Source: Thelonectria olida (taxonomy: Eukaryota; Ascomycota; Sordariomycetes; Hypocreales; Nectriaceae). Taken from it: 64,000 nt of DNA. Positions 45,543-57,678 of the stretch are shown here, piece by piece. How positions within the stretch are numbered: the stretch's first letter is position 1; each line of letters begins with the position of its first letter. The notes beneath the pieces were generated by a model. That model was not told the DNA's origin, ran no database searches, and saw only the letters and a program-made list of their open reading frames with translations. Location: positions 186,001 through 250,000 of the forward strand of contig JAGPYM010000031.1 of the NCBI GenBank assembly GCA_020736575.1. Reading direction: 5' to 3'. The position numbers were made by a program, and so were the translations under genes.

Positions 45543-46389
45543 GGTGATGAGTTGCGAGGAGTTACGCCGTAATCAGGCTCGATGTAGTTGTAGATAGCGT
45601 GGGCGCAGAGTGTGCACGGTGCAAGCGAGGCGGCGTCGAAGATGGTAGAGACGGAAGAGGATGAGGATGGTCTTTCTACGTGAGAGTAAATGTGTCAATG
45701 AGATAGTCGGAGGACCAGCGACAATTAGTAGTTGGAGCAAGTTGGCTTGGGTAGCATTTCAAATCTTGAGCAGGGCATGACGTTTTTATGCTCCATGGAC
45801 CGATGGGAGTGAATGCAGGAGGAGTACCGGAATGGAAACGATCCGGGTCATGCGGGCCAAGAACTGTTGGGCAATCATCATCTTGGGAACAAGCAAGCAA
45901 CCAGCCTTGAACCAGGCAGCGAGAGACAACCGCAAACGGAGGAACCGCGTATTCGTGATGGTGGACGGCGACAAGGCGCTAACACGTCAGGACAGAGGCA
46001 AGACAGGACGCAGACGGGGATTGGGGGACGTTGTCAAGTCGTCATTCCCGCAGAGCCACCAGGCTGCGGGGGTGTGGTGACGATGTATGGTTGGACGAGG
46101 GGAGCCCATGGCGTGGTCTCGGCAGTCAGTCCCATGAGCACGTTGCCGTCTTGGGTTGAAGAAGCGGCCACTTGGGTGTGTGACTATCTCGGATGGGGCG
46201 GCTCTTCACTCTTGGAGCCAAGGAACTGGGCATGATGGAGTGCGGAATGATGACACAACAGGTCGACGAGGTGCCAGCCTTGAGAGGGAAGACAAAAGGT
46301 GTGGCTGAAGAATGACGTTGCCGATTTTTGAGCCACGAAATGCCTCCAAGACCCCACAGTGGCTTTTTAGGAGGGGGACTGTAAGGCAA
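45543..46389. other. Intergenic region, no supported gene
   Basis: Promoter side of the second MARVEL gene; frames are short and without domain features. Confidence 0.45.
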
Positions 46390-46538
46390 GACTAAATTAT
46401 ATAAAAAAGATATTATAAACAGATTTTTTTTAAGATTTTTATATCTATTTTATTAAATATTAAAAAAAAATAAGAATTTTTAAAGCAAAATATTAACTAA
46501 CTATCTATTAAATTAACTTTTATGAAAATTTTTTTTTG
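46390..46538. repeat. AT-rich island, possibly a RIP-degraded repeat relic
   Basis: Almost purely A and T over about 150 bp (long A and T runs, TATA/TTAA steps), in sharp contrast to the flanking sequence of balanced GC. Such blocks in filamentous ascomycetes are often remnants of transposons mutated by RIP. No coding potential remains. Confidence 0.6.
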
Positions 46539-47540
46539 CTCTGTCCTGCTATAAGATAGAGCTTATAGCAGAATAGGCACTTTGGACAAGGTTACCAAGG
46601 CCAGGCACAACGGCCACTTGGTACCGCAACGGAGTTCGCGGCGGGCGCCAAGGCTCATGAATGCAAAAGCAGGCCGTCACTTGACAGACTTGTGGTCCCT
46701 GGCGCTGCCTCAAGAACCAAATGGCAGTAGACAGGAAATGATCGAACAATCATTACCTGAGATTGATCATCTTAATCGCCAGGCGACTTTCTCGGGCGTC
46801 ATTGTCGGCCAAAAGCGGTACCTGTGATATGTCTCTTCTGGAAGTCACTCTCGTAGGTACTCAATTTCAAACATGCTTTATTGTCCTTACCCGAGCCTTC
46901 TACTGTATCCTCGTTGGGTTGGAGTGTGACGACTTGTTACAGCCAACCCTACCCTCAAACCATCCATTATGCGCATTGTAATAGCGTAAATGGACTAAAT
47001 AAACCGCGCCTAGGAAGAGCATGAAGATCTGCGCAAGTATATTAGTCCCGGTTTGGTTCTATTCTATTATTTGATTGCTTTTTCCTCGATGTGGGTGATA
47101 AGGAGTCTGTAAATCTCAAGACGAGCCCTCTAAAGCGCTGTACATCATGTCTCTGCAAGTGTCATTCTGCAACCACATCCCAAATCCTGCCTCCCGGTGC
47201 AATAATACGGGTGCGGCAAAAGAAACCTCAAAGCCTTACATTATGTCCAACAGCCAATCTAGCAAGCAATGTTTCAATGAGAGCAATATATTTTTCACTG
47301 GCTCGCCTGTCTTGTGCTCCTTGATTGGCCATGACTCCTGCAGGTTAACGTGACCAAATCGCCATAACCAACACTCAAGGGCGCCAAAACCTGGATCTCG
47401 CAGTCCATGTTTCAGTGCGGGCGTTTCCATTCCCTCCACACCGATCTTTCCTGTGTATATACTCGCATTCAAATCGCAAAACGGCATCACATTGCTAATA
47501 GAGCCCCGTATTAGTTTTTTGTCTATCTTTGGGAACGACC
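46539..47540. other. Spacer between AT-rich island and small orphan gene
   Basis: No gene supported. Nothing recognisable besides moderate A/T bias toward 47000. Confidence 0.4.
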
Positions 47541-48071
47541 ATGCCACAACAAGTTGCTGTGGCTTTGTACCATCGAGATCGCTTTTCTCACAGAAACGCC
47601 CGGCAAACTTTTGGATATGAGGCTTACCACTGGGGCATCATCGTCGTGCCCGAGATAAGTCGTGGACAAGACTGCCATTGCTTCGAAGCCACCGACACAT
47701 CCGAAATCGACCCCGTCACGTTCAGAATGACGAACCCTACCATGGATTGGTGGTTTCGCGTCAAGGAAAACGTCGACCCTAGTCCTACTGACAAGTATCT
47801 CGGCTGTATCGTCATTGGACAGATATCAGACGAGGTGTCGAGCACTGCGCTTCGGGACTTTTTTGAGAAAGTTCCTCTACCGGTGAAAAATACAAATCCG
47901 CAGCAGAGCTGTATGACGTGGGCTGTGGATGCCATTCGAGCTCTTCGGAGGCAAGGCTGGGCGCGAGAATTCGACATTGATCAGTTCAAAGACTGGGCGC
48001 TCTCTTATGCGGATGAGAGGATGAAGGGATCGGATTCGAGAGAGCCGAGTGTGAAGTATTATAACGTCTAG
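47541..48071 (+). CDS. Small orphan protein (176 aa), possibly DUF6914-like
   Basis: Single exon from ATG 47541 to TAG 48071. It starts MPQQVAVALYHRDRF and continues with YEAYHWGIIVVPEISRGQD, a histidine-tryptophan strand pattern. Later come FRMTNPTMDWWFRVKENVDP, KYLGCIVIGQISD, FFEKVPLPVKN and SCMTWAVDAIRALRRQGW. The order (HWG-strand, W-rich strand, a 'valine-proline' turn, Cys-x-x-Trp helix) resembles a fungal family I recall as DUF6914; that assignment is tentative. It has the coding look of a real gene: amphipathic strands, a helix-rich C-terminus and no low complexity. No signal peptide, so not an obvious secreted effector. It sits alone between two AT-rich islands, an accessory-type location. 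Confidence 0.65.
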   Translation: MPQQVAVALYHRDRFSHRNARQTFGYEAYHWGIIVVPEISRGQDCHCFEATDTSEIDPVTFRMTNPTMDWWFRVKENVDPSPTDKYLGCIVIGQISDEVSSTALRDFFEKVPLPVKNTNPQQSCMTWAVDAIRALRRQGWAREFDIDQFKDWALSYADERMKGSDSREPSVKYYNV

Positions 48072-48488
48072 AATTTAGATTGGGCGATACGTAGGAGGCT
48101 TCGTTCTGTTGGGTAAATGCAGTATAGCATATAGGGTCAAGTAGGTCGACAGCCTGGCTCTAGGTGTGCATTACTATATGTGTACTTGCACCTTCACATG
48201 GAACTAAACTGTCAGAGATAGTACCTTTATCCTGCGTAACTACAAGATGTCTGAGATCAGGCTCCCAACACCAAATGGTTACAAATAAACCAGAATCCGA
48301 GCTTAGACGACTTTCCTTGCTTTGAAGCCGACTCCCTGAGTAATAATCCCAACGAAACGGCCGACCAAGCAGAGTCAGATAAGGGTCTCCAGGATATTTC
48401 CCTCGAAAGACTGCTAGATAGGTCAGAGTCTCTAAAGCTTGGTCAAGGCCAGCATCGAAACTCAGCTCTGAGCCCGATCCCTTAACTG
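48072..48488. other. 3' flank of the small orphan gene
   Basis: No gene supported; leads into the second AT-rich island. Confidence 0.4.
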
Positions 48489-48782
48489 TTTATAAATTAA
48501 TATTTAAATACTAATATAAGTTACCTTTAATACTATTGCACTTATAGGGTTAATAGTTAGATTAAGGTTATTTAAAAAAAAAAAAAAAAAAAACCTATTT
48601 TATTTTTAATTTATATTATAAGAATTGCATTTCTATTAAATGGAAGTAAAAAATTAATAAAATATAAACTTTATAAATAAATACTTAAATAAAATACTTA
48701 AAAGAAAATATATAATATATATTAAAATTTATACTTACTAGACTTAAACTAAGCTCCTTTATTAAATATGGAATTATACAAC
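48489..48782. repeat. Second AT-rich island with a 20-base A run
   Basis: About 290 bp of near-exclusive A/T, including an A20 run at 48574-48593. A poly(A) run next to AT-rich DNA could mark the 3' end of a decayed retroelement (LINE/SINE type) later altered by RIP, but no coding trace or target-site duplication was recognised. Confidence 0.55.
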
Positions 48783-49869
48783 ACTAGTGTTAACTGCTCT
48801 AGTATGGAATAATGAGGTCATTGTGCACGGCTTGTGGCTTGGGATAGAGGGGGTGTGGCTTGGCCGCCGTCCAAAGAACCCAACAGTCGATCTTTGGCAT
48901 CTTCCTTGCAGCATTCTTTATGCGTGGCGTTATGCATGTGCGTGCGCCTATCGCCATTCAGGGCATCTATTTACTTCGAATCAGGTTCCAGTGAGATGAC
49001 AACCCATAGAGTTCAGCGGTTTCAGAGCGTTTGAGCGTCTCTTGTGATACAGGCGCGTCTCACTGTCGCCAACTGTCAACCAATCCATCTTCAACTCAAG
49101 TGTCTGGTGAAGCGCTTCAGATTGACACCAGCCTCACCGGGAAGAACCAATGAGACAAGTCTCTCCTTCCATCTCATTCACACCCACGCGTCCCTTCCTC
49201 CAGTCAAAGATGATGCCTCGATACCTGATACCCAAGGCCGCCCCACTTCCCGTCCAGTCTCTCTCCCCTTGGGGTTCCCTCCAACTCTTTTGAGCCTCGA
49301 TTTTGATGCAAGAGTCATTCGCTCGAACCCGAACACGAGCTCAGGCCTCCGAACACAACTCAACATCACTCGATCTCAGATCGCCCGAACATGAAACCAC
49401 CAGACATTGGCTCACCGACGACCAATCCGTTGGCCATTGCGTTTCCCCAGAAGCACAGCCTTCACACGCCAGCTGAAATGAAACGCTGTCACAAACACCA
49501 AGCCACCATTCACGTACGAATACCTATGCAAGCGCGATGTACTCCGACAGCCCCGATTGTTGCCTCTTCCTTCAGGGTCAAGGTCTTCTTTGGCTCGCCC
49601 TCAATCAGACATGGGTCACTGGCTGCCGCATCGGCTTTGTTCCGAAACCAAAACTCAATTGCATTCATCGCCATACTTTTACTGCTGACGTTCGTTGGAA
49701 TGCGGCAACTGGCTCTCTCTAATCACATCACCAGCGTTCCTCTTGCAACCTCCCTCGCCTGTTTAATTCATATTAGTATTCAGCTTCAGCGTCGTGTCAC
49801 TGATTCTAGGTATCTAACAATATTTCTATCCATACAAGGTGCGCCTGTTATCCCGTATCACATTTCCAC
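48783..49869. other. Intergenic region, no supported gene
   Basis: Composition returns to normal. Plus-strand frames between 49044 and 49939 are Pro/Ser/Thr-rich and lack domain features or splice partners. Confidence 0.4.
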
Positions 49870-51452
49870 TCATTTCCTCGGTGGCTGTGGTTGGTTCTCC
49901 TGCCGATCCTCATACTTCACTGTCACCGTCGTCGTTTGAAGAATGGCCCTTTCCACATCGACATCGTCACTGGCGGCTGAACTCTGATCCAGTATCTGCA
50001 CCTCAGAGCTTCCGTCTCCGAATTTATTGACAGATTCCTGACGACGCAAGTGCCTCGAAATGACTCCTTCAGACTTGTCCTTGCATTTCCCTACTACCGC
50101 CGTTTCCGTCGGTTCTGCGTGTCCAATTGTCTGGAGATCGAACCCTGCCTGCTCATCCACGGTCATGCCGAACTTGTCCACCCTTCTGCGAGCCGCGTTG
50201 CTGCCAATGGTTTTGAATGGATGCCGATAACCTCCTGCCGACCCGCTGAGGTTGTATCTTGCCGATGATCCCCGTTCGCCGATGAGCTTCGGTGCTACAT
50301 GGATGAAGAATCGACGCAGGGTAGTTAACGACGCGCAAATTATGAGCAGATTTGATTCAACGAAACTAAAGCATGTCAGCCGCTTGCCAAAAAGAAACAC
50401 CATTCATTCGACTTACATCCAGACCACGGCACCAGAAATCGCCCAGGTGACATCGCCATCCTTCAGGATAGGTAACAACAGTACCATTCGGACGATCGAA
50501 GTAACAAGTGTGCTATCAATCAACGCTATTCAGCATGGTGCCCCTACCGGACTTGAAGTCAGACTTACGCAGAACCAATGGTAAAGAGAAGGATCAGACC
50601 GGCCTTTTGGCGCGACGGCATCTGTAATTTCATGATCATGGGGATTGGCATCACCAGCAGAACCAGATCCGTCAAGATTCCAAGTGCAGCCGTGGCGATG
50701 TAGATGGCAGGTCTGTTGATACAGGTTCCCCCTTCCATACTCGCCTTGAAGTTCTTTGACAACGGCTTACAAGCAAATATGATGGCAAAGAAAATGGCGG
50801 TATTGTACCCGACGACGAGAAAGAAGACGGCATATACAGACCACTTCCATAACTTTTGCGGCGAGAGCTTATGGTAGAACAGGACAAGGGATGCTTTCGC
50901 GAATCCAGTTTCGACGGCATATAGAATGGGCGTCAGGACCATGATCTGAGACACACGTTAGTCGCCGACGAGATTACAGAAGATGGAACCGGCTCACTTT
51001 GTTGCTCTCATCAAACTGGTCAAGCTTCATCTCCCAGACGTGCAATCCCATCAAGCGCAAATAGAAAGAGCCTGGTCTCGAGTTAGCAAGATACAGACCG
51101 GGGATGCTAGACAGTCAGAGCACTCACGGATCAATATCACTTGGACTGCTATAGAAAAAATCCAACTCGCAGTCAAACATGCTAGAAGCGTCATCAGTAC
51201 ACGTTCCTGCGACGATGCCACGGATATGGCTGTACCTGTTTCCGCATCGGCCTTGCGCAACAACCGCAGCTTGACATATAGAAACTGGCCATAGAACAAC
51301 AAGGCCAGGAATATACCGAGAGCTGCCGAAGTGTAGGCTGCGATGTCGTTCTTTCGTCTCGGATGCTCGAAATCAACATGGCCATATCCGTCAGGGGGGG
51401 TGAAGAAGACGGGAACTCCGTTGATGGTGGGATACGTCCCATTCACAACCAT
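49870..51452 (-). CDS. Fungal rhodopsin-domain (SAT4-type) membrane protein (six exons, 437 aa)
   Basis: Exons in reading order: 51452..51236, 51181..51128, 51071..50998, 50945..50569, 50512..50417, 50365..49870 (1314 nt); introns are 54, 56, 52, 56 and 51 nt. The first intron is in frame and stop-free. Seven hydrophobic spans are apparent: YTSAALGIFLALLFYGQFLY; ACLTASWIFSIAVQVILI; IMVLTPILYAVETGFAKASL; WSVYAVFFLVVGYNTAIFFA; AIYIATAALGILTDLVLLVM; AGLILLFTIGSATLVTSIVR; WAISGAVVWIFVESNLLIIC. Family landmarks are GLHVWEMKLDQF after span 2, FYHKLSP, a cysteine pair around span 4 (FACKPLSKNF and GGTCINRPA), PIPMIMKLQMPSRQK and the C-terminal AVVWIFVESNLLIICASL. The tail is about 140 residues, polar. 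Members are plasma-membrane proteins of fungi, mostly of unknown ligand. Confidence 0.9.
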
Positions 51453-53178
51453 GATGTCTGCTGACGAAGTCGTTATGATGGTGTGGATGGAATCATTCAC
51501 TCGGATGGTTTCGTAACAAGATTGGGATATGGAGTCGAGGTGAATTCGATAGGCCTCTCGTTCTTCAAGTCCGATGGGAATCCTCGCCGACGAGGTCGAA
51601 GTATCGGCGGTATGGTGGCAAACTGCCCCTTGTTGGCTGAAGGTAAATTCCCCGATCGTTTGCGATGACAGCCACAATAGAGGCTAATGGTTCAGGTAAA
51701 GAGGAAAAAGAAACAAGCATGAACAGCTCGACGGACCAGAGTATAATATGGCTCGCCGAGGATCAGATGAAACTCCCAAGAACCCAACTCGGCACCCTTG
51801 CCGGAGAGCGACATTTTGCATTATTAAACACCAAGAAACCAACAAGACAGATGCCAGGATACTCGCAGGAAGCGCAGGTCAGCACGCTAAGAAATGCTCC
51901 CCGATCCGTGGATGCATGCGCTGGCTCGAGAAGCCGTCAGAACGCCCTATGTGAGAGAAAATCATATTAGCTGCAAGCTGCAAGTCCACGACCCGTCGAG
52001 GATCCCACATCCCGAAGGTCCTATGCGCCACGGCCCACCTCTCAGCCTCCCACAGGAGACGGCGCAAATGAGAACATGATATTTTTTCGGGTCGCGGCCG
52101 CCACAAGACGCAGGATGATGGGGAAGAGGGAGGAAGACTGAGTCTGTAGTGGACGCTGGAGCCACTTGCAGGCCCGGCGATGCGAGCCATGACTTATCAG
52201 AGACAGAGGTGCGACGAGGGGGACATGGGCCAGGAGAGAGGATTTGTTTCTCAATGGCCGAGTTGCCCTATTGCCCCCGGCGGTGAATTGAGGCTGGACC
52301 CTCGTTTCTATCATCAGCTCGGTTAGGCATCGCTTCACATCTCCCGCCGGCTGGAGTAGATCATCGACAAGGATGATGCCCGGGCTTGGGTTACGTCCCG
52401 GTGTTGAATCAGAGAAGACATGTCTGGTGGTGTTGGTTCGAGTCAGGCATTCTCTAAAAACTTGCCGGAAGGGATACGAGAGGTTTCATCGTCTGATGCT
52501 GGAGAGGATCTTGACTGATTAGCTTGAATGCTTACAGATACACAACACGCAATAAACAGCTATCTCGGGGTCGTGCAACCTCGACCGGGTACAGTACGCA
52601 CGATCAACGACTAACATACGACCCCACAACTGTCAAACGTTGCTTTTCGGCCCAGCCCTACCGTCACATCGTCTCCTTTTTGTTCCGCCCCATCGCCTCA
52701 AGCTGAAGGTGACCTGCAAAGAAGATGGCCCAACTCCTTGCTAGTTGAGTGGTAAACAGTTGATGTCAAAGTCCCTTATTCAAGGGAACGCTACAGACTC
52801 AGGAGCAATAGAGGGGATTTTAGACTTGACATAGCGCCTGTCATTACTCAAGCCAAATAAGCACCCTCGCTGTCCCGGAGCATCATGAAGACTGGCCAGA
52901 TTGATGCTCCCGGCCGTCTCACACGCGAACAGCAGAGCCAAGAATACCCACAAGATGCTTTATTTGTCTTTACATGGCTGTTATCCACAATGTCCCTATT
53001 AGCCCAAGACTATCGAGAAGCCGGGCCATATCTGCAAGTCTCAACACACCCGCAAGAGCAACTCCTTAGCCACGGCAACGGATCTGTATCGAGTGGTCAA
53101 CATCAACACGAAGGTAAGAAATCGCCAGACCAGCAAACACATAACGCAATCATGAAGGTCTTTATTTCTTTGGCCCGC
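51453..53178. other. Intergenic region of 1.7 kb, no supported gene
   Basis: Promoter side of the rhodopsin-domain gene and 3' flank of the aminotransferase gene. Frames are short with no domain features on either strand. Confidence 0.45.
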
Positions 53179-54776
53179 CTAGTTGATAAAGTCGCCACCT
53201 GGGAAATCGCCCATAGTATCCACGTCCTTAAGAGCCTGTGCAATAACCTTCATAGCCTGGACAAGATCCTCCTCGGTAATAGTCAGTGGCGGACTGAAGC
53301 GAAGGCGGTTAAAGCCATTCCCAACAAGAACTCCTCGAAGTGTTGCCAGGCCCGCCACTCGTCGGGCCGTGACGCCAGGGGTAGATTCGTCAATGACGAG
53401 ACTCCAGAAGAGGCCCCCTCCACGGAGTTCAATGACATGAGGGGGCGCTAACTCCTTAAAGGTCTCCGCAAGTAGTTCGCCGAGGCGTTGAGCGCGCTCC
53501 GACATCTTTTCTTCTTCGAGAACGTCGAGGGACGCCAGGGCGGCAGCGCAGGCAACAGGGGAGGCGCCAAAGGTGGAGAGAACCTCGCTCTTGGCCAGGA
53601 CGTCCATAACGTGCTTCTTGCCCATGACGACGGACATTGGGTAGAAGCCTATTCAAGTAAGCCCAGAGAATTTTAGAGCGGAAAACTAGGGGGAATCTCA
53701 CCTCCGGTTACGGCCTTGCCCATAGTGACCATGTCAGGGTGGATCTGCTCGTCATGCTGGTACGATAGGTCTTTTCCGGTGCGTCCATAGCCGGCCTGAA
53801 TCTCGTCGCAGATCAGGAGAATGTTGTGTTTCTTGCAGAGGTCTTGCACAGCCTTCATGTATCCCCTTGGCGGGAAGATTGTGCTGGGAGAATGCCGAGT
53901 CAACAAAGAAGCCGGCTTATGAGTGCGGGTGAATACTTACCCTGCCCATCCCTGAACGGGCTCAACCAGGAACGCTGCAATTCTGTGACCGTCCTGCTCG
54001 AATGTTTCGGCGAGAGCATCGATATCGCCGTACTGGATCAACCTCCCGCTGGTAGGCGCACGGGGGCCGACATTAGGCACATGCTGTCCATAGTCTGGGG
54101 TTGTCTTCAACATGGGTTCCATCGGTTTGAGGGCAAACTCACTTACTCTTGGCAACAACTGTGGCGAGGGGCATAGTAGCCAACGTCAACCCATGGTAGC
54201 ATTGGTCAGTTGTCAGGATCCAAGCCTCGTTCTCTGGGATCTGCTTCTTAGTGTACGCCCACTTGCGGGCGATCTTGACAGCGGCCTCGACAGCTTCTGA
54301 GCCGCTGAGCATGGTAACGATGGAATCGAACCCAAATTTCTACATGCTTTAAGAGGCTGAATGGTTTCATTGTGTAGTGGGAACCTACCTCTGTGATCCG
54401 CTTGGCAAACTGAGCATACAGAGGGCTGATGTAGGCAGTGCCAACAAGGGGCATCTTGCACATCTGCTCTGCAGCAGCCTTGGCAATCTTGGGGTGCGAG
54501 TAGCCAAAGTTCATGACGGCGTACTGGGAGATGAAGTCGATGTACGTTTTCCCGTCGACATCGGTAATGATGTGGTCTTTGGCACTCTCGACGGCGACCT
54601 GAGCACACATTAGTGAGTCGACTTGGACGAAGACGGCCTCAACGTACCGGGAACGCGGGGAAACCGCCGCGGGTGTGCTTTGACCATAAGTCGAGATGGT
54701 GAGAAGTCTGCTTGGTCAGGACAAGGTCGCTGTTGATGCGCTCGGTGGCATTTGGGGCGTCTGCAGAGGGGGCCAT
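53179..54776 (-). CDS. Class-III aminotransferase, ornithine-aminotransferase-like (six exons, 445 aa)
   Basis: Exons in reading order: 54776..54648, 54598..54389, 54339..54147, 54094..53941, 53883..53702, 53648..53179 (1338 nt); introns are 49-57 nt. Class-III enzymes use PLP to move an omega-amino group from ornithine, GABA or similar donors to 2-oxoglutarate, giving a semialdehyde. Motifs in order: MNFGYSHPKIAKAAAEQ; MLSGSEAVEAAVKIARKWAY (phosphate-binding loop); CYHGLTLATM (aromatic stacking on PLP); AFLVEPVQGWAGTIFPPRGY; ICDEIQAGYGRTGKDL (Asp bonding the pyridine nitrogen); the Schiff-base lysine in MVTMGKAVTGGFYP (Lys about 285); and RFSPPLTITEEDL with the C-terminal substrate arginine. 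LYP/FYP after the lysine and the WAY motif fit the ornithine aminotransferase branch more than GABA transaminase. No mitochondrial presequence. Downstream of a semialdehyde dehydrogenase and a regulator on the same strand. Confidence 0.9.
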
Positions 54777-55537
54777 TGCTATGGAGGATCAAAGGCCAAT
54801 AGGTTTAAGTTAGAAAGTTGGAACAAGCTCAAGAAGATTGAAGTCCGCCTCGGTTAGATACTTGAATGTTTGGATTTTCATGCCAACTTCTCAATAGATC
54901 TTATAGAAGCCATCTCAACTACTCGTCACAGCTCGACAATGTATGGCGCTTATAGAACTCTGGGTCCGCGTCTCGCATTTCCCCATTCGGCATCTACCGC
55001 CACGAGCTCAAGATAGACCGGTCTATTCAGCTGACCTCTCAGAAGTCTTGGCTCCTGGTAAATGTAGATAAGGCATCAATGTATTCCAGTTCCGCAGCCG
55101 GGTCTGTGTTAATTCAGCCCCGGCCCGATCAAGTCCCATGATCACCCATGATCATCCATTCTAGTTTGAACTACCCGCGAAACAGTCACATATGACGTGG
55201 AGGTGTTATCAAAGCTATCTAAACCGAGGAAATGGTGCCCAAAGACACGTAACTAGGCCCAAGGGAGCAAGATACGGCCTGGTCCCGGGGACATGGCCAC
55301 TCAGTCTCCAGTCTCTCATGCACTCCTGATTATGGCAATTGTCAAGTTTGGAATTCTAGCCTTGCTGAGGGGGCCATACTAAGCAGTCAGATTTAGACGC
55401 GAGGTCAGCAAGGAGGACAGGAGTGACAGGTACGCAACATGACACTGCATTGCATTACCTTGTCTTGAATGATCTGATGATCAGCAATGCAAGTTATCCT
55501 AACTCGACTTCTTTTCTCTATGCACCTCCCTGCCATC
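54777..55537. promoter_or_regulatory. Promoter of the aminotransferase gene
   Basis: 760 bp between the dehydrogenase stop and the aminotransferase start; no gene supported. It contains CCGG/CGG-type steps near 55125-55135 that could serve a zinc-cluster regulator, without a clear palindrome. Confidence 0.35.
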
Positions 55538-57097
55538 CTAGCTGATTGTCAAAGTCCCCGTCTTCTGGATCAAGTATTCAGCAACCGCAACATCCTTGCC
55601 GCTCTCCTTCCCGTAGCCAGACTGCTTGATACCGCCAAACGGACTTTCAGCCGCCGACATGCTTCCTGTGTTCTCGGAGAAAATTAGCATCTTGTCACTC
55701 GAATAACTTCAGCCTCAACTTACAAGCCCAACCATGCCCGCTTCCAACTTCTCAAACAGCCTCCAGAGCCGGTCGACATTCTTGGTAAACGCGTAGCTAG
55801 CTAATCCCATGCTCGTCTCGTTTGCCAACTTGGTCACTTCCTCCTCTGTCTCGAACTTGAAGAGGCCGCAGACGGGTCCAAACGTCTCCTCGCGGCTCAT
55901 CTGCATAGACGATGTCATGTTGGTCAGAATAACCGGCTCCATAAACGAACCGCTCTTGATTTCGCCGCTGGCGACAGGCTTTCCCGAACCCAGAACCAGC
56001 TTGGCGCCGTGGGACACGGCATCCTGAACTTGCGCTTCTGCCCTTTCTAGCCCAGCTGGTGTCGTAATGGCCCCAAAGGTCGTATCGGTGGCTGCACCAT
56101 GCCCAACCACAAATCGGCTCGTCTTCTCGACCAACAAGGCAGCAAATCTATCGTAGATGTCCGCCTGGACGTAGACGCGGTTCGCAGAGATGCAAGCTTG
56201 TCCAGCATTCCTCCACTTGACACCCATTAGTTGAGTGACAGCTTGCTCAAGATCCGCATCATCGAACACAATAAAAGGGCAATTCCCTCCCAGCTCCAGC
56301 GTGCACTTCTTCAAGTTCCGCGCACATAAGCCCGCTACGATCTTTCCGACGCGCGTGCTCCCGGTAAAGGTCACCTTCTTCACCAGAGGATGCACACACA
56401 TAGCTTCCGAGAGACCGGGAGTGTTTTCCAACGACGTCGTCAGGACATTTAAAACACCGTCGGGAAAGCCTGCTCGCGTCGCAAGATCGGCCAGAGCCAG
56501 GCATGTCAGGGGCGTCTCGGTGGACGGCTTGACGACCATGGTGCAGCCGGCAGCGAGAGCAGCGCCGGCCTTTCGCAGGACCATGGCAATGGGGAAGTTC
56601 CAGGGGACTAGAGCAACCGAGACGCCAATGGGCTGCTTGATAACCAGAACCCTCCTGTCCGGGGCAGACGGGGTAGTGATGCTGCCCTGGATGCGCTCTG
56701 CTTCGCCGGCGAACCACCACGTAAATCCCAGAGAGTAGTCAATCTCTCCGTAGGACTCTGACAGTGGTTTTCCCGTTTCGTATGTTAAGAGTGTAGCCAA
56801 GTCATCACGGGATTTCTCAATGAGGTTGTGCCAGGAGTGAAGAAGGTGGGCTCTCTTTCGAGGTGCGAGAGCGCTGTACTCCAGAAACGCCTTGTGAGAT
56901 GATACAATGGCCGCGTCGACATCTTCGGGCCCGTTGTCAGGGCAGTTCGCCCATGTAGCGCCGCTGCCCGGGTCCAGGATGTCGAACCGCTTACCAGACG
57001 CCGCCGTCACCCACTTCCCATGGACACAGGATTCTTGGTGGAATAAGGAGGCATCGGTGAGCTGGAAGGGAAGCTTGGCGTGCTTGACCTCAGACAT
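55538..57097 (-). CDS. Succinate-semialdehyde-type aldehyde dehydrogenase (two exons, 502 aa)
   Basis: Exons 57097..55724 and 55672..55538 (1509 nt); the 51-nt intron has gtaagt, a gctaat branch and a ccgag acceptor. ALDH enzymes oxidise a semialdehyde to the acid with NAD(P). The catalytic glutamate is in LELGGNCPF (Glu about 268) and the nucleophile in NAGQACISANR (Cys about 302). PIGVSVALVPWNFPIAM, the nucleotide-contact lysine in VVKPSTETPL, FTGSTRVGK, EETFGPVCGLFKF and the C-terminal ESPFGGIKQSGYGKE complete the fold. The overall pattern (PWNFP with KAGAALAAGCTMVVKPS) is that of succinate-semialdehyde dehydrogenases. Lying between an aminotransferase and a zinc-cluster regulator, it would oxidise the semialdehyde made by the aminotransferase. 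No organelle signal is seen. Confidence 0.93.
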
Positions 57098-57480
57098 TTT
57101 TGTTTTGATGGCAAATGACCGAGTATTTTTCTAAATGAACAGGCTGACAGAGGTGACGAGGGGTCCCTAGGCAAGATGTTATAAGCGGGCTTGGTCATTG
57201 AGGAGAAGCATTGCCTCCTTTTTGAGGCATGCCGGCCCTGCCAGTTGAAACCCCATCTACGACAGGCTGCATTCCTAAGAAGGGTTCCCTCGGTTCTGTT
57301 GCGCCTTCATTCGGGGCGAGCCGGCCTGCCCGATTAAGGGTTCAGTTGCGCAAGCCTACCTCTCCCTGCCAGACACCAGTTTCTACAACAAGGTAAGGCT
57401 GTATGGCAACGGCCCCATGACTGCCATTGGCGTTCGGTCTTTGAAATCCAGCGAATCTCGTGCCCAGCAAGATCTCAGTT

Positions 57481-57506
57481 GCAGATGGACGCAGATGGAC
57501 GCAGAC
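57481..57506 (+). repeat. Tandem GCAGATGGAC repeat upstream of the dehydrogenase
   Basis: Two perfect 10-bp units and a partial third (GCAGAC) lie about 385-410 bp upstream of the dehydrogenase ATG. The 10-bp period would place them on the same face of the helix. Confidence 0.75.
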
Positions 57507-57678
57507 AGTTAGTGCGAGCTGAGGCTGCGAGACGCACTTCCCCTTTGGGAAATAGATAGCGCTCTTGACTCGGGAAGCCAATTGGACACAAATGGCCGAG
57601 TAATTCGACGGCCGCAGAGCAGATGGATTGCCGTTCAAATTCGTAACATCAAATAATACTTGTCATCTCACTACACCG

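Noticed and set aside
48574..48593. A20 run as evidence for an intact retroelement
   Set aside because: No coding remnant, target-site duplication or recognisable element body beside it; kept only as an AT-rich relic.
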